Positions 16,448 to 25,500 of a stretch of 44,577 nt of DNA are shown one piece after another (the first letter of the stretch is position 1; every line of letters begins with the position of its first letter). The stretch covers positions 1 to 44,577 of the forward strand of contig NZ_LXYR01000043.1 in the NCBI RefSeq assembly GCF_001650195.1. Direction: 5' to 3'. A program made the translations under genes and the position numbers. Origin of the DNA: Phormidesmis priestleyi BC1401. GTDB lineage: Bacteria; Cyanobacteriota; Cyanobacteriia; Leptolyngbyales; Leptolyngbyaceae. The notes beneath the pieces were generated by a model that searched no databases, was not told the origin of the DNA, and saw nothing but the letters and a program-made list of their open reading frames with translations.

Positions 16448-18985
16448 ATGGACGCGAACGGCTTGCGATTTTGGATGTTGGCAACCGCCCAACAGTGGAC
16501 GAAGACAAAAGATCTGCCGCCGCTTCAGTACGATGAGCAGTGCCGCCGTTTGCGCCTTGCGAGTGAGCGACTTTTGCCGCAGTGGAGTCAGTCCACGTCG
16601 ATCGAGCCAACCTTGGAGGCTACGGCGATCGCTCATTTAGAGCAAGTGCCGCAAACCTTGGATAGCTATGGCACACGAGCCTTTTGGGAGCCGACATCCG
16701 GCAAAATTTTGGCGACGGGTGCCCTGCCGCGATCTGTGCCCATTTTCACGCCCGAAGCCAGCAATCCGCCGACTGATCTGGTGATGGGCTACGACGGGAT
16801 TCTTTACGTCGCACTGAGTTCGGGTGCGGTGATGTTGGTTGATCGTCGCGATCGCTGGTTGCCGATCCCAGTACAAGCCGATGGCTTCAAAGCTTGGAGA
16901 TTGGCGGCTGATCCTGCTGGGGGCGTTTGGGTACTCGATCGAGAAAATCGCCAGCTTGGAAAAGTGTTAGGCGTTCCCTTTCCGACCCAGCCAGCCGGAA
17001 AGTATGCCGAAGATATCTTTCGCCCCTGTGACGAAAATCCTAATCCGCCGCGTCTTGTCGTTTGGCAGACATCGAGCTTGCCCAGCGATGAACTACCGAT
17101 CGGGATTGCAACAAATCCCGATGGCGACCTAGCGCTGCTGACTTGGCTCACCGATGGAACGCCTAAAATTCGCATCCTGCACTCTCATCAGTGGACTCCT
17201 GCGATCGCTCTCATGGGATGTCGATATCCGTTTAGTTTGAGTTGGGTGACGGTCGATCGGATTGCCGGTCTCGTGAGCGATTTGCTGACCGAAGCGCCTG
17301 TGTATGCAGTGCCTAAATTCGCAGTCGAGCCATCCGAAGTGACTCAAGTGCAGCCTGTAGGCGATCTTTACCCGCTACATGAACACACGGGACATCCTTT
17401 TTTACATAGTTTAAGCTTGCCGCCTCACTATCCGACTGCGACTGAGAGCGCGCCGCTTTATCATTTATCGCTGCCGTCTTATGCCCGTCAAGGAGCCGCG
17501 ATTAGCGCTGGGCGAAACTCCGAAGGAACCGCTCCTGCTGCCTTAGATAGTGGCACTTCGCAAACCGAGTGGCATCGCCTCTATTTAGAAGCCGTCATTC
17601 CGGCAAATGGCGAGATTCACGTTGACTTAGCCGCAACGGATCAGCCGATTCTACCTGATGCGCCAGAATGGTTTGAGCATTCGTTTGGGACAGTCCAAAA
17701 ATCGGGTAAGCCTTGGGGCGCTTGGGTGTCGGCTGCGTCTGAGATTCCCTTTCATCCGGGTCTGTTGAATGTCGATCGAGAAAAAGATCGATCGGGGTTA
17801 TTTACGCTGCTGATTCAACGGCACGATCGACAAGTGAGAACGCTGCAAGGGCGCTATCTCTGGGTGCGAGTGCGAATGATCGGCGACGGGCGCACGACTC
17901 CAGAGTTAGCAGCGCTGCGAGTGTATGGATCGCGATTCTCTTATGTGAATCACTATTTACCCGAACTCTATCGCGAAACTGTGTTTGGCAGCGATCGAGA
18001 TACTGTCGGTGCTGCGACTTCGGCTGATTTTCTAGAGCGATTTCTTGCTAACTTTGAGGGGATTCTCACTCCCATTGAGGATCGCATTGCCAATAGCCAT
18101 CTACTCACCGATCCTCGCACTACGACCGAAGACGCGATCGAGTGGTTAGGAAGCTGGATTGGCGTGACGTTTGATCCGGCTTATTCGTCGGCTCGTCGTC
18201 GCCGCTTGATCGAGGCTGCACCCGCGTTATATCGTCATCGCGGCACCCTAACCGGATTGCAGCAGGCGCTCGATATTGCCACTGACGGAGCCGTGAGCAA
18301 GGGCGCGATCGTGGTGTTAGAAGATTTTAGATTGCGTCGCACCTTTGCCACGATTTTAGGCGCAGATTTAGCCGATGAAACCGATCCTTTATTTGCCGGA
18401 TTAGTGATGAGCGGCAATTCTTACGTTGGTGACACGCTCGTTTTGGGTGACGAAACTCGCCAGGAATTTTTAGCATTATTTCGGGCAGACATCGAGACAA
18501 ATTCGTTTAAAAAACAGGCAGAAGAAGCGGCGATCTCAGCATTTTTTGATCAACTCGCCTATCGCACCACAATTTTTGTCCATCAGGAAGTCACGCCGCA
18601 GGATCTCGGCTTAATTCGTCGCGTAGTTGACCTAGAAACTCCGGCTCATGTGTTGTCTCGCGTGGTGTCTGCCAGCAGTTCGCTCATGGTCGGTGTTGCT
18701 TCGCTCGTGGGCGTTGACACCTATCTCAACGCAAAACCCAAACCCCAAGCGGTCGCCCTCAACAAAAGCCAAATTGGAGTGCGCGATCGCTTGCTGCGTC
18801 ATGCCAGTCTTGATCCCCGTTTAGAAGGAGGTATCGATGTTGAACCCGTTTTGCAATCCCCGATTGCGAGGCTTATATCACGTCCGATCGCCGAGTTTGG
18901 ACAGTCGTTTCAGCTAGACGGCAATCAGTCGCAAGCGTTTGATGGACACACGATCGCGCAGTATAAATGGGCAAAATTGGAATAG
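16448..18985 (+). CDS. Baseplate wedge / tail protein I-like (Afp12, gp7-like, 845 aa)
   Basis: ATG abuts the upstream TAA and follows GGAGG. Residues 1-500 are beta-rich with repeated PDxDxALLxWLxDGTPKI-like blades and may form a propeller or lectin-like domain. From about residue 504, YLPELYRETVFGSDRDT, FLERFLANFEGILTPIEDRI, WLGSWIGVTFDP and RHRGTLTGLQQALDIATDG match phage tail protein I / TIGR02242, the wedge partner of J. The last 25 residues (GQSFQLDGNQSQAFDG then YKW) form a PKD-like fragment that recurs in the next gene. Expected role: baseplate wedge and anchoring of peripheral fibres. Confidence 0.9.
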   Translation: MDANGLRFWMLATAQQWTKTKDLPPLQYDEQCRRLRLASERLLPQWSQSTSIEPTLEATAIAHLEQVPQTLDSYGTRAFWEPTSGKILATGALPRSVPIFTPEASNPPTDLVMGYDGILYVALSSGAVMLVDRRDRWLPIPVQADGFKAWRLAADPAGGVWVLDRENRQLGKVLGVPFPTQPAGKYAEDIFRPCDENPNPPRLVVWQTSSLPSDELPIGIATNPDGDLALLTWLTDGTPKIRILHSHQWTPAIALMGCRYPFSLSWVTVDRIAGLVSDLLTEAPVYAVPKFAVEPSEVTQVQPVGDLYPLHEHTGHPFLHSLSLPPHYPTATESAPLYHLSLPSYARQGAAISAGRNSEGTAPAALDSGTSQTEWHRLYLEAVIPANGEIHVDLAATDQPILPDAPEWFEHSFGTVQKSGKPWGAWVSAASEIPFHPGLLNVDREKDRSGLFTLLIQRHDRQVRTLQGRYLWVRVRMIGDGRTTPELAALRVYGSRFSYVNHYLPELYRETVFGSDRDTVGAATSADFLERFLANFEGILTPIEDRIANSHLLTDPRTTTEDAIEWLGSWIGVTFDPAYSSARRRRLIEAAPALYRHRGTLTGLQQALDIATDGAVSKGAIVVLEDFRLRRTFATILGADLADETDPLFAGLVMSGNSYVGDTLVLGDETRQEFLALFRADIETNSFKKQAEEAAISAFFDQLAYRTTIFVHQEVTPQDLGLIRRVVDLETPAHVLSRVVSASSSLMVGVASLVGVDTYLNAKPKPQAVALNKSQIGVRDRLLRHASLDPRLEGGIDVEPVLQSPIARLISRPIAEFGQSFQLDGNQSQAFDGHTIAQYKWAKLE

Positions 18986-19066
18986 CTGAGGTAATGCAAC
19001 CAAAACAAAAATTAAATAATTCTCGATTAAAAACGATCACGTTGATAAACCATTCAGGAGACTCTC

Positions 19067-19459
19067 ATGGCAGAAGCAGAACTCAAACTTAATGTCCCCG
19101 TCGAAACCACCGATTCCGTTTTAGTGGTCAAAGTCGATCCCGCTGCTCCCTTATCCAATGGGGTTCATCGATTTCAGCTTGTGGTCGTCGATGATTCTGG
19201 CAATGAGTCAGATCCCGCGATCGTAGAAGTCATCGTTCGCGACACCCAAAGACCCACCGCCGTGATTGATGCTCCTCCAAACACCGAAACGGGGCAGAGC
19301 TTCAAACTCAGCGGCGAACGATCGAGCGATGTCGCTCCCGGCAAAGTCGTTAAATATATCTGGACGATGGTGCCCATTATCGAAAGACCGCCGATCCGCC
19401 CTGTACCGCCCTTCAATCCGCCGACTATTCCTGTGCCAATTCGTCCTCCGATTCAGTAG
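19067..19459 (+). CDS. Small Ig/PKD-like eCIS protein (130 aa)
   Basis: ATG follows CAGGAGAC, a good ribosome-binding site. Two short beta modules are visible: HRFQLVVVDDSGNESDPAIV (about residues 28-47) and GQSFKLSGERSSDVAPGKVV then YIW (about 76-99). The second repeats the C-terminal fragment of the upstream wedge protein, and the first recurs in the 57-aa protein downstream. The last 25 residues are proline-rich (RPVPPFNPPTIPVPIRPPIQ). These features suggest a small structural or linker protein on the particle surface. No named family recognised. Confidence 0.65.
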   Translation: MAEAELKLNVPVETTDSVLVVKVDPAAPLSNGVHRFQLVVVDDSGNESDPAIVEVIVRDTQRPTAVIDAPPNTETGQSFKLSGERSSDVAPGKVVKYIWTMVPIIERPPIRPVPPFNPPTIPVPIRPPIQ

Positions 19460-19463
19460 TCCT

Positions 19464-19637
19464 ATGCCAACCTTTGAGCCGCAAAAACCGATCGTCACCG
19501 CTACCCCGATCGTGGTGGTCGATGCCGGACTCGCACCGGGTCGCTATCGCTTTCAACTCGTGGTCGAAGATGACACCGGAAACCAAAGCCAACCGACTGA
19601 GCAAATTGTCGTGATCAATCCCTCTAGGATTCGATAG
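19464..19637 (+). CDS. Tiny Ig-like eCIS protein (57 aa)
   Basis: ATG at 19464 lies four bases after the upstream stop, and the gene ends two bases before the next ATG, so it is packed like a real cistron. The product contains GRYRFQLVVEDDTGNQSQPT, closely matching HRFQLVVVDDSGNESDPA in the preceding protein, so the two arose by module duplication. It is essentially one three-strand beta module with short tails. An in-frame start at 19266 would overlap the previous gene by 194 bases and is unlikely. Confidence 0.6.
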   Translation: MPTFEPQKPIVTATPIVVVDAGLAPGRYRFQLVVEDDTGNQSQPTEQIVVINPSRIR

Positions 19638-19639
19638 TT

Positions 19640-20509
19640 ATGAATACTTTTAGAACCACCGATCCCTTAGCGGCTGCGCCTCTCTCGCCCGATCGAGTCT
19701 ATTATGCGACGGGCATCTCGCTTGACGCAGAAGACTTTTTGGCAGAGCAACTCTATCACCGCAGCCGATTGGCGCGCGCTCTGTTTTATCTACATGGCAG
19801 CGGCACTGCCGCCGGGTTGCGCGTCGATTGGAACAAATCTCTCAAGCCGGGAGACGATCCCAAGTTTCCCCAAGGGCGTGACGAAGAAATTGTCGTGCAG
19901 CCCGGACTGGCGATCGACCGTCTTGGACGATTGATTGAGCTACCGCGATCGGCGTGCATTCGCGTCGATCGCTGGTATCAGTCACAGATTGCCGATGAGT
20001 TAACGAAAGGGTTTCATCTCGATCGGGGTGGCGTTGTCGTGGATGTGTTTGTGCGGTTCGTCTCGTGTGAGCGTGGCAAAACTCCAGCATTCGCGGCTGG
20101 GGCATTTGATGCGTTAGATGCGGTGGCTCCCTCGCGGTTGCGAGACAGTTATGAATTAACGATCGTCATTCGTCAAGAAACCAGTGCTAATCTCGATCAA
20201 CATTTGCCTCAAAACTCTTGGGGCGATTTTGGCACCGTCGAGCGTAAAGCTGCTCTACAAACTGCGATTCTCAATGCGTGGCACGAAGGCTCTGATCAGT
20301 GGGACAAAACAGGACTCAAACCCCTGGCAGAACACGCGATTGGTCAAGATCCCACCGCTCTTTTTCTAGCCCGTCTCGTGTTGCCTGCGGCGGCGGCTCT
20401 CCCCGGAAAACCCCCCGTGCGGATCGCAGATACCCCGATCGTGACAGACAATTCTCAGCGATCGTTTGTCTACGCGGCTGGGGCGATCGCTCGTTGGCTA
20501 GAGCTATGA
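19640..20509 (+). CDS. eCIS protein with shared N-terminal module, paralog 1 (289 aa)
   Basis: Residues about 20-105 carry a module shared with the next two large proteins: YATGISLDAEDFLAEQLYHR, then a turn and GTAAGLRVDW (about 55-64), then IVVQPGLAIDRLGRLIELP (84-102). The C-terminal part (ARLVLPAAAALPGKPPVRIA) is beta-rich. No signal peptide or membrane helix. The order after the wedge genes is where Afp/PVC loci encode tail fibres (Afp13), so attachment to the baseplate is plausible, but I do not recognise the family by name. Confidence 0.65.
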   Translation: MNTFRTTDPLAAAPLSPDRVYYATGISLDAEDFLAEQLYHRSRLARALFYLHGSGTAAGLRVDWNKSLKPGDDPKFPQGRDEEIVVQPGLAIDRLGRLIELPRSACIRVDRWYQSQIADELTKGFHLDRGGVVVDVFVRFVSCERGKTPAFAAGAFDALDAVAPSRLRDSYELTIVIRQETSANLDQHLPQNSWGDFGTVERKAALQTAILNAWHEGSDQWDKTGLKPLAEHAIGQDPTALFLARLVLPAAAALPGKPPVRIADTPIVTDNSQRSFVYAAGAIARWLEL

Positions 20510-20550
20510 ATCTTATTGTTGCTAAATCGCAGGTTGAATTGACGAACTCG

Positions 20551-20663
20551 CCCTCACCCTAGCCCTCTCCCCTAAGGAGAGGGGACAAGAGTTTTAGCCC
20601 TCTCCTTCCCCAGGAAAATCGGACTCTGGCTCCCTCTCCCCAGGGAGAGGGCTGGGGTGAGGG
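20551..20663. repeat. Palindromic interspersed repeat between paralogs 1 and 2
   Basis: The left arm CCCTCACCCTAGCCCTCTCC (20551-20570) is complementary to the right arm ending GAGGGCTGGGGTGAGGG at 20663. An internal repetition of the CCCTCTCC motif occurs near 20599 and 20632. This is a common non-coding palindrome type in cyanobacterial genomes. It would form a strong hairpin in the transcript and splits the otherwise tight gene order. Confidence 0.85.
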
Positions 20664-20704
20664 TTCATTTCTAAAGGACAGCGCCCCTATACCCCTTACG
20701 TCTT

Positions 20705-22597
20705 ATGTTTACTCAAGGTTCTTCTCGCTCTCGTGTTGACGCTGCCGAACTCGCTGCCATGACTCAGGCAGGAACAGTGATTCTCGACGGTCGACGATCT
20801 CGCCCGTTTTATTTTGATGGTCGGTTTCTAACCGCGAAAGATCTAACCCGCGATCAAAATTACTTTCTGACGCGACAGACTGACCTAGCGCGGGCAAGTG
20901 GATTTGGCATCGTGCAGGGTCTATTAGTCAAGCATCCGCCAAACAACGCTGCCAGTACGATTTATATCGAAGCAGGGCACGGAGTCACCCCCGGCGGCGA
21001 ACTGGTCGTGTTGCCTCAATCACGCACGGTTAACCTGGTAGACATTCCTGAAATTCAGCGATTAGATGCGGCGTTTGGGCTGGCTCCAGTGCCTCGCGAG
21101 TCGGCTCGAAATGCGTCGGGTTTGTTTATCATTGCGCTGCGATCGGTGGAATACACCGCGAACCCGATCGCGTCTTATCCAACCTCGCTGACGGCTCCTC
21201 GATCGGTGAACGATGGCGACATTATTGAGGCAGTTGCCATTACGCTGATTCCTTATGCTGACAGCGGCAGTGGCGGATTAGAGGCGCGACGATCGCGGGT
21301 GGCACGAGACATTTTTGTGGAAGGGTCGATGCGGGGCTTGCCTGCCAATGCGTTGCCTCTGGCAATGGTGGGCTTAAATCGGGGCGTGGTTGAGTGGATT
21401 GATCCCTACTTAGTGCGGCGAGAAGTCGGTGCCGAGCAAAAAAGTTTGTTGAGCTTTGGGGCGACTCCTCGCGGACTGCGAGAAGCCTATGTGCAGCAAT
21501 ATGATCAGCAGTTGCAAGAAGTATTGCAATCGCGCAATCAGAGCAATCAGGGACAGCGATTTAGCGCCACCGATTATTTTGCGGCATTGCCTCCGACGGG
21601 TCAGATGCCCAGCGCCACGATCGACCCCACGAATTTTACGCAAATTTATTTTCCGTCCACGGTGGATGTCAGTCTCTCGCTGGTGCCGTCCGATGAGTTG
21701 GCGGCACTGGTCGAAGAGAGTTTGCTGTTGCCCCCGATCGATTTGACAATGACCAATGAGGCACTCGACTCGATCGGCGTTTTGGTGCTGATGCCCGTCA
21801 ATCGGCAACAGTTTCAGCAATTGCAGGGCACTCTAAGGAGTTTGACGCGATCGCTGCCTGCGGTGGCTCCGGGACTGGTGGCAAAACGCACGCCGCTTTT
21901 GTCGTTGCAGCAGATTCGGTTGCCTCGATTCCCCATCCCGATCGTCAATCCTCAAGATTTAGTCGATGCAGAATGGCGAAAAGCACTAGCGAGTTCGGAT
22001 TTGCTCTGGTTTGTTCGCAGGCGCAATTTGTCTTATCAAGCGACCAATGTTGGATTTAATGTTCGCATCGTGACCAACGAAGTGATTACAGAACAAAATC
22101 TAATCACAACGCTAAATCAAGCGGGATTACTCAATCGAGTCAATACCATTAGAAACACAGCAACCGCAGCGGCGAATGCAGATGTAACATCGCTATTGAG
22201 TTCACCGAAGCTGACAACTTCTAAGCTGCTTTTAAGCGGTGCGATCAAAGAATTAGAAGCCGCAAAAACACCTGTGGAATTGGGAGGGGAACCGTCTTCT
22301 GAAAAACTCGATCAAGCATCAGTGCTACAAGTCTCTAATCGATTTGGCGATCCTAAACTTGGAGAAGGAATTCTGCGATTAGAGGCGGCGAATTCTCAGC
22401 TAAAAGACGACGCGATAGCGGATACAGTCGCTCAATCTGGCACTATCCCAGAACTCGATCGATTAGCCAGCCAACTGTCAGAAACGGAACTACAAGCGTT
22501 TTCATCTCAGCTAACCGATGTTGCCAGAACCAATCCGAGCGGCGTTGGTAATCTGATTAAAACGACGTTAACCAACCGATTGGGAGGGCTACGATAA
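20705..22597 (+). CDS. eCIS protein with shared N-terminal module, paralog 2 (630 aa)
   Basis: Shared module at residues 34-104: RPFYFDGRFLTAKDLTRDQN, FGIVQGLLVKHPP (67-79), then YIEAGHGVTPGGELVVLP (87-104). Beyond it the middle is mixed alpha/beta, and residues about 440-625 are helix-rich and low in aromatics (for example RLEAANSQLKDDAIADTVAQ), which may be coiled coil. It overlaps the next gene by one base (TAATG). It is roughly twice the size of paralog 1. Function unknown. Context argues for a structural role at the baseplate. Confidence 0.65.
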   Translation: MFTQGSSRSRVDAAELAAMTQAGTVILDGRRSRPFYFDGRFLTAKDLTRDQNYFLTRQTDLARASGFGIVQGLLVKHPPNNAASTIYIEAGHGVTPGGELVVLPQSRTVNLVDIPEIQRLDAAFGLAPVPRESARNASGLFIIALRSVEYTANPIASYPTSLTAPRSVNDGDIIEAVAITLIPYADSGSGGLEARRSRVARDIFVEGSMRGLPANALPLAMVGLNRGVVEWIDPYLVRREVGAEQKSLLSFGATPRGLREAYVQQYDQQLQEVLQSRNQSNQGQRFSATDYFAALPPTGQMPSATIDPTNFTQIYFPSTVDVSLSLVPSDELAALVEESLLLPPIDLTMTNEALDSIGVLVLMPVNRQQFQQLQGTLRSLTRSLPAVAPGLVAKRTPLLSLQQIRLPRFPIPIVNPQDLVDAEWRKALASSDLLWFVRRRNLSYQATNVGFNVRIVTNEVITEQNLITTLNQAGLLNRVNTIRNTATAAANADVTSLLSSPKLTTSKLLLSGAIKELEAAKTPVELGGEPSSEKLDQASVLQVSNRFGDPKLGEGILRLEAANSQLKDDAIADTVAQSGTIPELDRLASQLSETELQAFSSQLTDVARTNPSGVGNLIKTTLTNRLGGLR

Positions 22598-25500
22598 TGG
22601 ACGTGAATGCCATCAAAAAATCGCTCAACGGTGAGCATATTGTCGATGTCTCTCCGCCGATGCAGCCCGATGCTAACTTAGGCTGGCAACGTCGTCTTAA
22701 TTTATATTCCGGTCGGGCACTCAGCGATCGAGCGTTGATCACTGAGCAACAAGGACGATCTGGCATTCTAGCCACGCGGGGACAATTGCTCTCTCCGGGT
22801 GTGATCACAGGTCTAGAAGTCGATTTAGAGAAACCGGATTCGGCTCATTATCAGATTGCGGCGGGGACTGGCATCACGGCAACAGGCGAAGATATCTTGA
22901 TTCCGAGAACGCTGAGAGTTGCAGTACAGGATGTTCGCGTCTATGCGTCGGCTGCGATTTTAGATAGCCCAACGCCAATACCAATACCAACGTCAGCGCC
23001 AACCGGAATCTTAACATCGCGAAAATTAGGAAAAACGCTAGGGAAACTCATCGCAAATGGCATTGCTGCCACCCTTCCACGAGTCGGAATCTTAGTTCTT
23101 CAGCCGATCGTGGCAGAGTTAGTTGGGCGCAATGATCCGAGAGATTCGTGTGAGACAGATCCGCAAAATGATGCCTTTGAAGATTGGCAAATCGTAGATG
23201 GTTGCCGTCTGGTGCTGTATCTCTGGGCTTCTGAGTGGCTGGCGTTACCCGAATCGGGCGATCTCACTCAGCCCAGTGCATTAGGACGGTGGCGAAATCG
23301 GTTAGCTTACACCATTTTTAGCGCTGAGAAAGCTAACACGCCCGATCAACTTCTGCCGTGGGAACAAATCGGAGTCCCGATCGCACTAATCGGATTTGAT
23401 ACCGATTGGAAGCCTTTATTTAGCGATCGCTATTCGGTCGTCCGCGCTGGAGGATTGCCAAAACGTCGCCATCCACTCGTGGCAAATGCGGGAAGTCCGT
23501 TTTTGTGGCAGGCGCGAGTCCAGCAGTTTGCCGAACAGCTATCAGAGCTTGACCTAACAACGGTTTCGATCTCGCAAGTAGCCGATCAGTTTCTCTATTT
23601 ACCACCTGTCGGAGTGTTGCCGACTTCCGCGATCGAGCTACGGACTAACTCCGGTTTAGGTCAAAATCACTTCTTCCCTAGTTCTTACAAAATTCAGGCG
23701 GCTCCCGTTCCCCTAGAACAGTTGGACATTGTTTTAGAATCGGGCGCGTCTCTCGTGCCGTTTGATGTGTCAAAACCCGATCAGGTACAGATCTTAGCCC
23801 CGGTTCCGCAAGCCTGGTATGAGCCTGACTTACTCAAAACAGAAGCGGTCGATGCAGAATTTCAGCGCACGATCGAGCAGTTTGTGATTCGGCGATCGCA
23901 GTGGCTCAATCGTCGCTCCATTGTGCGATCGCGCAATACGCTACTCGTCCAAGCCATGACCGGAACTGCTCCAGACTATCCCGACCCAGACCCCGATCGG
24001 TTTGAAGACGAACTCACACAACCCCCCACTCCCTTTACTAGCACTCGTGCCCATCAATCGAACTTAGCGACTGGATTACATCAACATTTTTTTGATGGCG
24101 CAACTGAGGGATTATCGATCTCGATTGGCGATCGCTTAACAACTTACGTCTATCTCGATCCCGACCATCCGCCCCGCGAAATCATGATGCAATGGAACGT
24201 CGGCGGAAGCTGGGAGCATCGCGCTTATTGGGGCGAAAACCTACTTAATTTTGGGAATCCCAACACTGCCAGCCGTCAGTTTATAGGGGCACTCCCAGCG
24301 ACCGCATCTTGGGTCAGGTTAGAAGTCCCTGCCAGCCTGGTAGGGTTAGAAAACACCACTGTTAACGGAATCTCTTTTACACTCTATGACGGTCGCGCCG
24401 CATGGGGACACACAGGCAAATCGGCGGCGGGTGCATTGCCAGCCAATGACACGATTTGGGTCGGTGACACCTTGCCAGTCGGGGCAACCCCTCACACCAA
24501 CAGCGATTCTTGGACGTGGATTCAAGGGGCTGAATTGCTTACGCCCTTTGAAGAAGACTTTGCGACAACCGTTGAGAATACTGTTCGAGGAGTTGCGCCC
24601 CTACGAACCTTGAGCAATCAACTCACCGCGCAACTCCCCGCAGAGGCAAGCCAACTTTCGACGATCGGGCTAGAGCGCTTTATTACGCTACTCGAAACCA
24701 AAGTGAAGCAAGCGAACGATCGGATTGATTTTCATTTTTTGCGAGTACAAACCGATATCTATCGGATTCGTCAGTTTGTGTTGGGGACTGATCAAGCGGC
24801 TCGATTGGCAACGTCGCCAGCCCTAGCCGCGATCGCAGAAGGGGGTCAAAGTGCCCGCGTTACTCAAGAACAGCTAAACACTTTCTTTACTCGCGCTAAG
24901 TCTACAGCAACAGTCCCAGCGGGTCGAACCCCTCCAAGCTTTACCATTTTGGCAGCAGAAACCGCCCAATTTGCAGCGGCTCCCCGCAAAGCAGTGTTGG
25001 TCGAATCGTTGTTAACTCAAACGGCTTTCACTAACTTCAGTGATGTCAGATTCTCAAAATCTTCCGCCTTTGAACTCAAACAAACCCAAGATACTCGAAA
25101 TCGCCTCGACATCATTCAAGAGCAAACGTCAGACAAAACGCTATTGGCTTCTAAACAGCTTTACCAGCCCAGCGCAGATGATGTATTGGAACAATCGCCC
25201 CTCATTGGTGCCGTTAGTCGTACCGTCACCGTTGCCGAACGGCTCCAGGCTTCTGCCTCAGTCGAAGCGAGAATCTTTACCCTGTCGAGTCGGGCAGACA
25301 CGATCGAGAGTCTTGCCAATCTAGGCATCGATTTTGGTGAAGTCAGCATTCCGGGTACGACTGCCAAATTTAAAGACGTAAATGCAGCACTGCTCAACCA
25401 AATTCGGTTAGGCGATACGCTGACCAGCACCGATGAATCAGCACAGTTTTCTGATGGGGTAAAAGTGCTGGATAACACCGTTGCGGCGCTGCGATTGGCA

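Noticed and set aside
20709-20897. Minus-strand 62-aa frame and other short antisense frames in the paralog genes
   Set aside because: They lie entirely within strongly coding plus-strand frames and lack ribosome-binding sites or family resemblance.
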